Assembly (NCBI GenBank): GCA_025642065.1
Contig: JAODUP010000845.1
Location: forward strand, 1-64,000
Direction of reading: 5' to 3'
Origin: Paralvinella palmiformis
Taxonomy: Eukaryota; Annelida; Polychaeta; Terebellida; Alvinellidae
DNA length: 64,000 bases
Of this stretch, positions 59,736 to 64,000 are shown piece by piece; the first letter of the stretch is position 1; each line of letters opens with the position of its first letter. A model generated the notes under the pieces. The model made no database searches and had not been told where the DNA came from. It saw nothing but the letters and a program-made list of their open reading frames with translations. The position numbers and the translations under genes are program-made.

Positions 59736-62598
59736 GTTAAAGGTATTTCTTCGATGGATTCCAGTATACATCTCCTCGCTGGTCGTCCACGTGGTGGGCT
59801 AAGTATATGATGGAGAAACTCTCTAGGTAAGAAATGTAGTATTGCTGGTCTCGATTATAGAAGACTTGCGGGTATTGAGATTGCTATTAAGATGAGGGTG
59901 AACTGTTATTATTGGTTTATATTATATGCCATTTGATTGTGCCGATGATGCAGATAATTTCATCCAGTATTTGTCTAAAGATAATGCTATTTTGTCAACA
60001 TATCCTTCTCCATATCCATATGTTATTGGTGACCTTAATGCCAAATGTAACCATCAAGAACAGCCGATGTAGTTTTAAATTTGGTGAAACTTTTGTAATG
60101 ATGAAGGAATTTTAATGGCTGAATATGACCTAAGGACTCATATGACCTTCCTAGAGACACATATACTTTTATTAGTTATGCACATAATACTGTGAGCTGG
60201 TTGGATCGTATATTTACAACCAGTACTGGTCGGAATCTCATAGAACATATTGATGATGTAAAATAAATTTATCTTCTGATCATCTCCCACTATTGTTACC
60301 TTTGAACTGTGAATATTTTCATGTTGTGGAACATAACGACTGTAATTGTATTCCACGTAGATCGGTCCTGCATCGATTCTCCTTCAATTGATGAACAATA
60401 CACAATGAAATCTCTCAGTTGTTGTGTAATATTATACTTGATTATAACATGACTAGCTCAAACCAAATATCATGCATTAATTCAGATCATAAATTATCTA
60501 TAGACAATACGTATTTATGTATCACTAAGGTTCTGTGTGACTCTAGTCACAATTTGATTCCTGCTGTGGAAACAAAAGGAACATCTCAGCCTATAGCCGG
60601 GTGGAATGACAATGATTAAACAGCTCACTCCGATACCAGGGAGGCACCTTTGCTTTCGCAGTCTAACTATAAGCCTAGATTTGGACTCATATGTGACATC
60701 ATAAATTCGTCGCGTGCTAGATTCAAACAATGTTTGCGTTTTTGCAAATCCAATTAGATTCTGCCAAATGATAATGTCAGATTTTGGAAGGAAGTTAGCA
60801 AGATGAACCGTACTGGCAGTAATGTACTGGCATCAACAATAAATGGTGCTGCTGCAGGTAAACAAATATAACTAAGGTGTGGTATGACCACTATGACAAG
60901 TTGTTGAACTGAAATGGAAATACTTATAATCAACTCTATATTGAACCTATCATGAATGATATTGTCCACTCACATTCAGTATTCCCTCGCTTCTCTGCAT
61001 TGGGTGTGAAGCATGCAATTGATAAACTTAAAATGGGCACAAGTGCAGGTTCTGACTCGATGCAAGGTGAACAATTTACGTATGCAGACTATAAGGTTAC
61101 TGGGTTGTTATCAATGTTGTTTAATTCCATATTTCTACACAACTATTTACCTTGTAAGTTGATGGAACCTATTATCGTTCTTATTATAAAGAATAAAAAG
61201 GGTCTTATTAAAGACAAAGACAATTACAGGCCTATTGCCATTACAAGTGTTGTTTGGAGCTCTTATTGTTGGATAGACTACAGTTTCAGTTGGAAACTTC
61301 TAGTAATCAGTTTGAATTTAAAAGTAAACATGATACAGACATGTGTGTATACTCTCTCAAGCAAATAACAGAATATTATAATCAAGGTGAACATTTTACG
61401 TATGCAGACTATAAGCTTACTGGGTTGTTATCAATGTTGTTTAATTCCATATTTCTACACAACTATTTACCTTGTAAGTTGATGGAACCTATTATCGTTC
61501 TTATTATAAAGAATAAAAAGGGTCTTATTAAAGACAAAAACAGTTACAGGCCTATTGCCATTACAAGTGTTGTTTGTGTTGTGTGTGTTATCTTGATGCT
61601 TCAAAAGCATTTGATCGTGTTAACCATTGGTGCCTCCTTAAGAAACTTATTACACGTAATATTGATGTTACTTTGATCCGTCTTCTCATATTCTGGTATT
61701 GTCAACAAACATTTTGTATACGTTGGGGTACCCAATTTTCTCAATTATTTACTGTGTCTAATGGTGTAAGACAGGAATGGAAATATGTCACCTGTGTTGT
61801 TTAATATATACATGGATGAGATCAGTTGCAACTTGAGCCAGAGCTATATTGGTTGTAGTATGAATGGCATGATCATAAATCATTTAATGTACGCGGATAA
61901 TACCTGTATCATAGCTCCTCACCTTCAGCTATCCAGGAACTGCTTGATATATGTGCTGGCTTCGCTGTTTCAACTATTATTGTTTTTAATGAGAGAAAGA
62001 CAAGGTGTGTGTGTTTCAAACCAAATTCACTGAAAGCTTTATTTGTACGTACTCTCTGCCTTAATTATGTACCTCGGACTTTCGTGACAAGTAACAAATA
62101 TTTAGGTGTAATTATACATGACAAACATCAGAATGATGATGAAATCGTGAGATGTGATAAATCATTTCATTCAAGAGAGAATATGCTTATCAGTCGCTTC
62201 AAAACTTATTCATCCAGTATTAAAGTAAAATTGTTTAGATCATTCCTTTGCAATGCCTACGGCTGGCATTTGTGGTCAACGTATAAACAGCATACGCATA
62301 AGCGTGATGTAGTGTCCTTTAATAATATACACAGAAACCTATTTGTTATTTTAAGGGGGGAGAGTATATCTGCAATTTATGTCAATAATAATATTTATTC
62401 ATTTGGAGTGCTAGTTCGCAAAAACGTTTATAGTTTTAAAACACGTTTAGATGCAACTAGAAGTTTTCTAGTACAATATTTTATTTCTAGTTTATTTTAC
62501 TAGCAGACTAGCTCTTTTACGTGTATTATATACATCACTTTATCATATGTATATGGAATTTATATTCTGAAATAAATTGATTGATTTGAATTGAAATG
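59736..62598 (+). mobile_element. Decayed non-LTR retrotransposon (endonuclease plus reverse transcriptase)
   Basis: Endonuclease traces: SSMDSSIHLLAGRPRGGLSI (about 59,750-59,805), ISICYWD-LNAK near 60,020, a tyTFISyaHNTVSWLDrI-like stretch near 60,160-60,215. RT: AIDKLKMGTSAGSDS (61,018-61,062), NYRPIAITSVV, YLDASKAFDRVNHW (about 61,588-61,628), NGVRQ, SPVLFNIYMDEIS (61,786-61,824) and a catalytic box read as YADN near 61,891. C-terminus: KYLGVIIHDKH and a SFLCNAYGWHLW block (62,009-62,503). The 3' end is aaataaattgattgatttga (TTGA-type tail). It is a different family from the local L2 elements; the clade is not resolved. Many stops; dead. Confidence 0.85.
61063..61576 (+). repeat. 320-bp tandem duplication inside the LINE RT
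   Basis: 61,063-61,256 and 61,383-61,576 are nearly identical (about 2% differences), and the 126 bp between them encode the normal continuation (LLLLDRLQFQLETSSNQFEF). The duplication therefore disrupts the RT after the fingers region. Confidence 0.9.
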
Positions 62599-62599
62599 C

Positions 62600-63316
62600 C
62601 TTTCGATAAAGGTATATTGGAAAATATATCAAGTAAGCAATTTCATTTTCGGACAGGAGATGCTAATAGTTGGCAAGGTGTTTCGGTGAGCGATAAGGAA
62701 GGATGTTGATGAAACAATCACGTGGACCAAACTTGCTATAATTAACTCCACCGTAGACAATTGAAATCATTTCATAATTCAGAATTCGATAACATTTTTC
62801 AGTAACATAATCTTTGCAGTAACTGTTTTCAAAACTGAGATAGAATTTATAATTGCGCTCAAGATGTTCCACACATGATGTATTTCTAGCACACTTATAG
62901 CTGCTACAATCTTCATAAATATCAACGGATATGTATTCCGACAACGATGCTACATATATTTCTCTCTGGCTCTCTGTATCACAATGACTTACTAACCAAG
63001 CGACCTGAACCGATTTACTTGATAGCGGGTATTTAAGTGTATGCTTTGTTCTAGTACCGTTTGTTTGCTTCACATATCTACTGATTGTCACAGGAATATC
63101 CGAGCTACTGCGCTAAGTCATCATTATGTTAAAATGCTTCCTATATCGAGGACTATTTTCGTATGATAAAGGAGGCGGTTCTCGTAGGAAGTAAACAAAT
63201 AATTGACGAAGATTAGCATGTCTTGGAAATGACGTCATCTTATCTCTGATATGAAAGACAACAGCCGCTGCTTTCTCTAGTAATCCTCTATCTGTCTCGA
63301 GACAGCATGTGCTCAC
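62600..63316 (-). pseudogene. Alpha-1,3-fucosyltransferase-like (GT10) pseudogene
   Basis: GT10 enzymes transfer fucose from GDP-fucose to N-acetylglucosamine in the Golgi. One continuous minus-strand frame gives KAAAVVFHIRD, a YFLREPPP block, SRIDIP-like SSSDIPVTI, VQVAWLVSHCDTESQREIYVASL, VDIYEDC, and the donor-site signature YKFYLSFENS-CKDYVTEK followed by IVYGG. Two in-frame TAG codons (complement of 63,113-63,115 and 62,663-62,665) break it; both replace residues inside conserved blocks, and family-like sequence resumes after each (RSSSDIP; HLLSENEIAYLIYF). The membrane anchor and N-terminus are not seen. The 3' end of a LINE abuts its C-terminus at about 62,598. Alternatives, such as a sequencing error or spliced-out stops, cannot be excluded. 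Confidence 0.8.
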
Positions 63317-63337
63317 TTTACCCCGTCTAACAGTATC

Positions 63338-63476
63338 ACGTAATAATAACGTTAGTGAAACGTTGTAATCAGGTTATCCCAAGGTAACGATAAAAACGTA
63401 AGAATTACGTAAAAGTGTGGAGTTTTAGTTACGTCAGCACGTTTTTAATAACGTTACAAAAACGTAATAACCACGT
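63338..63476. other. ACGT-rich cluster
   Basis: Ten ACGT tetranucleotides in 139 bp, mostly as aacgtta, acgtaa or tacgtca, in otherwise CpG-poor DNA. A palindromic tgacgtcat also lies at about 63,230, within the pseudogene. It could be a repeat end, a binding-site array or an unmethylated patch. Confidence 0.6.
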
Positions 63477-64000
63477 AATAGCAAGGTCATTACAACATAA
63501 TAATAAAGAATATAATTCATCAGTTAAACCATTCGTTTCCGTATTAACTTATTTCATAGTAGTAATATAGATGTTCTGATGATAGATGGAAGCCACATCC
63601 ACGTTAACAGTAGTGGTTATTCTACATCTGAAAAGAATAAAAAGGACTTTCAATTATGCGTCTAATTCAAACACCGAATAAGCATTACGCCGTTTATTCA
63701 CATGTATGTTCTTCACATATAACGCCAACACAATTTTACAGATATTTGTCAACATTTGCAATCTGAATGATGGTACAAACCAAATTAGGGCAAAACTGAA
63801 GAAAGCTAAAAATAATTCCTCAATCATTTGTAATCAGGACTATCCGTGGAAAATTATACCCACATCCGGTGTTACAATTAAACCAACGTAACGCGTATGA
63901 ATTCGCTTATTACAAAATATCTACATACGCATGATCTTCAGATACATGGAGCATGATAAACCAGTTGAGCGATTTGTTCTTGTCAAATCAAGGACACAAG
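63477..64000. other. Unannotated stretch to window end
   Basis: No recognisable coding, RNA or repeat feature. Confidence 0.6.

Overview
The window reads as AT-rich nuclear DNA of an animal, most likely a lophotrochozoan invertebrate. A mollusc would fit, but the sequence alone does not fix the species. The pointers are spliced genes with AG/GT intron borders, animal-type Golgi glycosyltransferases, L2/CR1-like LINEs with ATT tails, tRNA-headed SINEs, pogo/Tigger and hAT remnants, and very many long TA, CA/TG, GA/CT and AAT/ATT microsatellites. Intact coding content is low: one convincing glycosyltransferase exon, one glycosyltransferase pseudogene and one duplicated small exon. Nearly everything else is repeat.

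Region 1 (1-42 kb) is a mosaic of inverted and direct duplications. The largest is an inverted pair: about 12.30-19.40 kb matches about 30.12-36.96 kb in reverse, with a 10.7 kb spacer. Each arm carries one copy of a 180-nt exon (12,788-12,967 on +; 36,297-36,476 on -) with intact splice borders. A roughly 0.4-0.8 kb module, called P here, ends each arm and occurs four times in alternating orientation (1, 11.07, 18.64 and 30.12 kb). P copies bracket two related units (1-11.87 kb and 18.64-30.89 kb) that share their left (0-3.4 kb and 19-25.3 kb) and right (9.8-11.1 kb and 28.7-30.1 kb) parts but differ in the middle. Between and inside these lie dispersed families named B, C, D, E, F, G, H and I here, an L2-like LINE at 22.4-23.76 kb, and a SINE with a perfect 15-bp target duplication at 37.67 kb.

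Region 2 (42-47.5 kb) is a transposon graveyard: a tRNA-derived SINE with an ATT tail, an internally deleted pogo/Tigger element that still encodes the start of a CENP-B-like DNA-binding domain, and a reverse-strand L2-like LINE of about 1.6 kb.

Region 3 (47.5-55 kb) holds the best gene, the last exon of a beta-1,3-galactosyltransferase-like (GT31) type II membrane enzyme on the minus strand (47,915-49,005). It also holds SINE heads, a decayed cysteine-rich domain (50.4-50.76 kb) and a cluster of six TGACGT sites (53.12-53.34 kb).

Region 4 (55-64 kb) contains a hAT-like element with a BED-finger remnant, an L2 endonuclease fragment, a decayed 2.9 kb LINE with an internal tandem duplication, an alpha-1,3-fucosyltransferase (GT10) pseudogene broken by two in-frame TAG codons, and a 139-bp stretch with ten ACGT sites. 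The two glycosyltransferase loci are about 14 kb apart and could both act on glycans in the Golgi, but nothing here shows that they work together.

Repeat boundaries were judged by eye and may be off by tens of bases.
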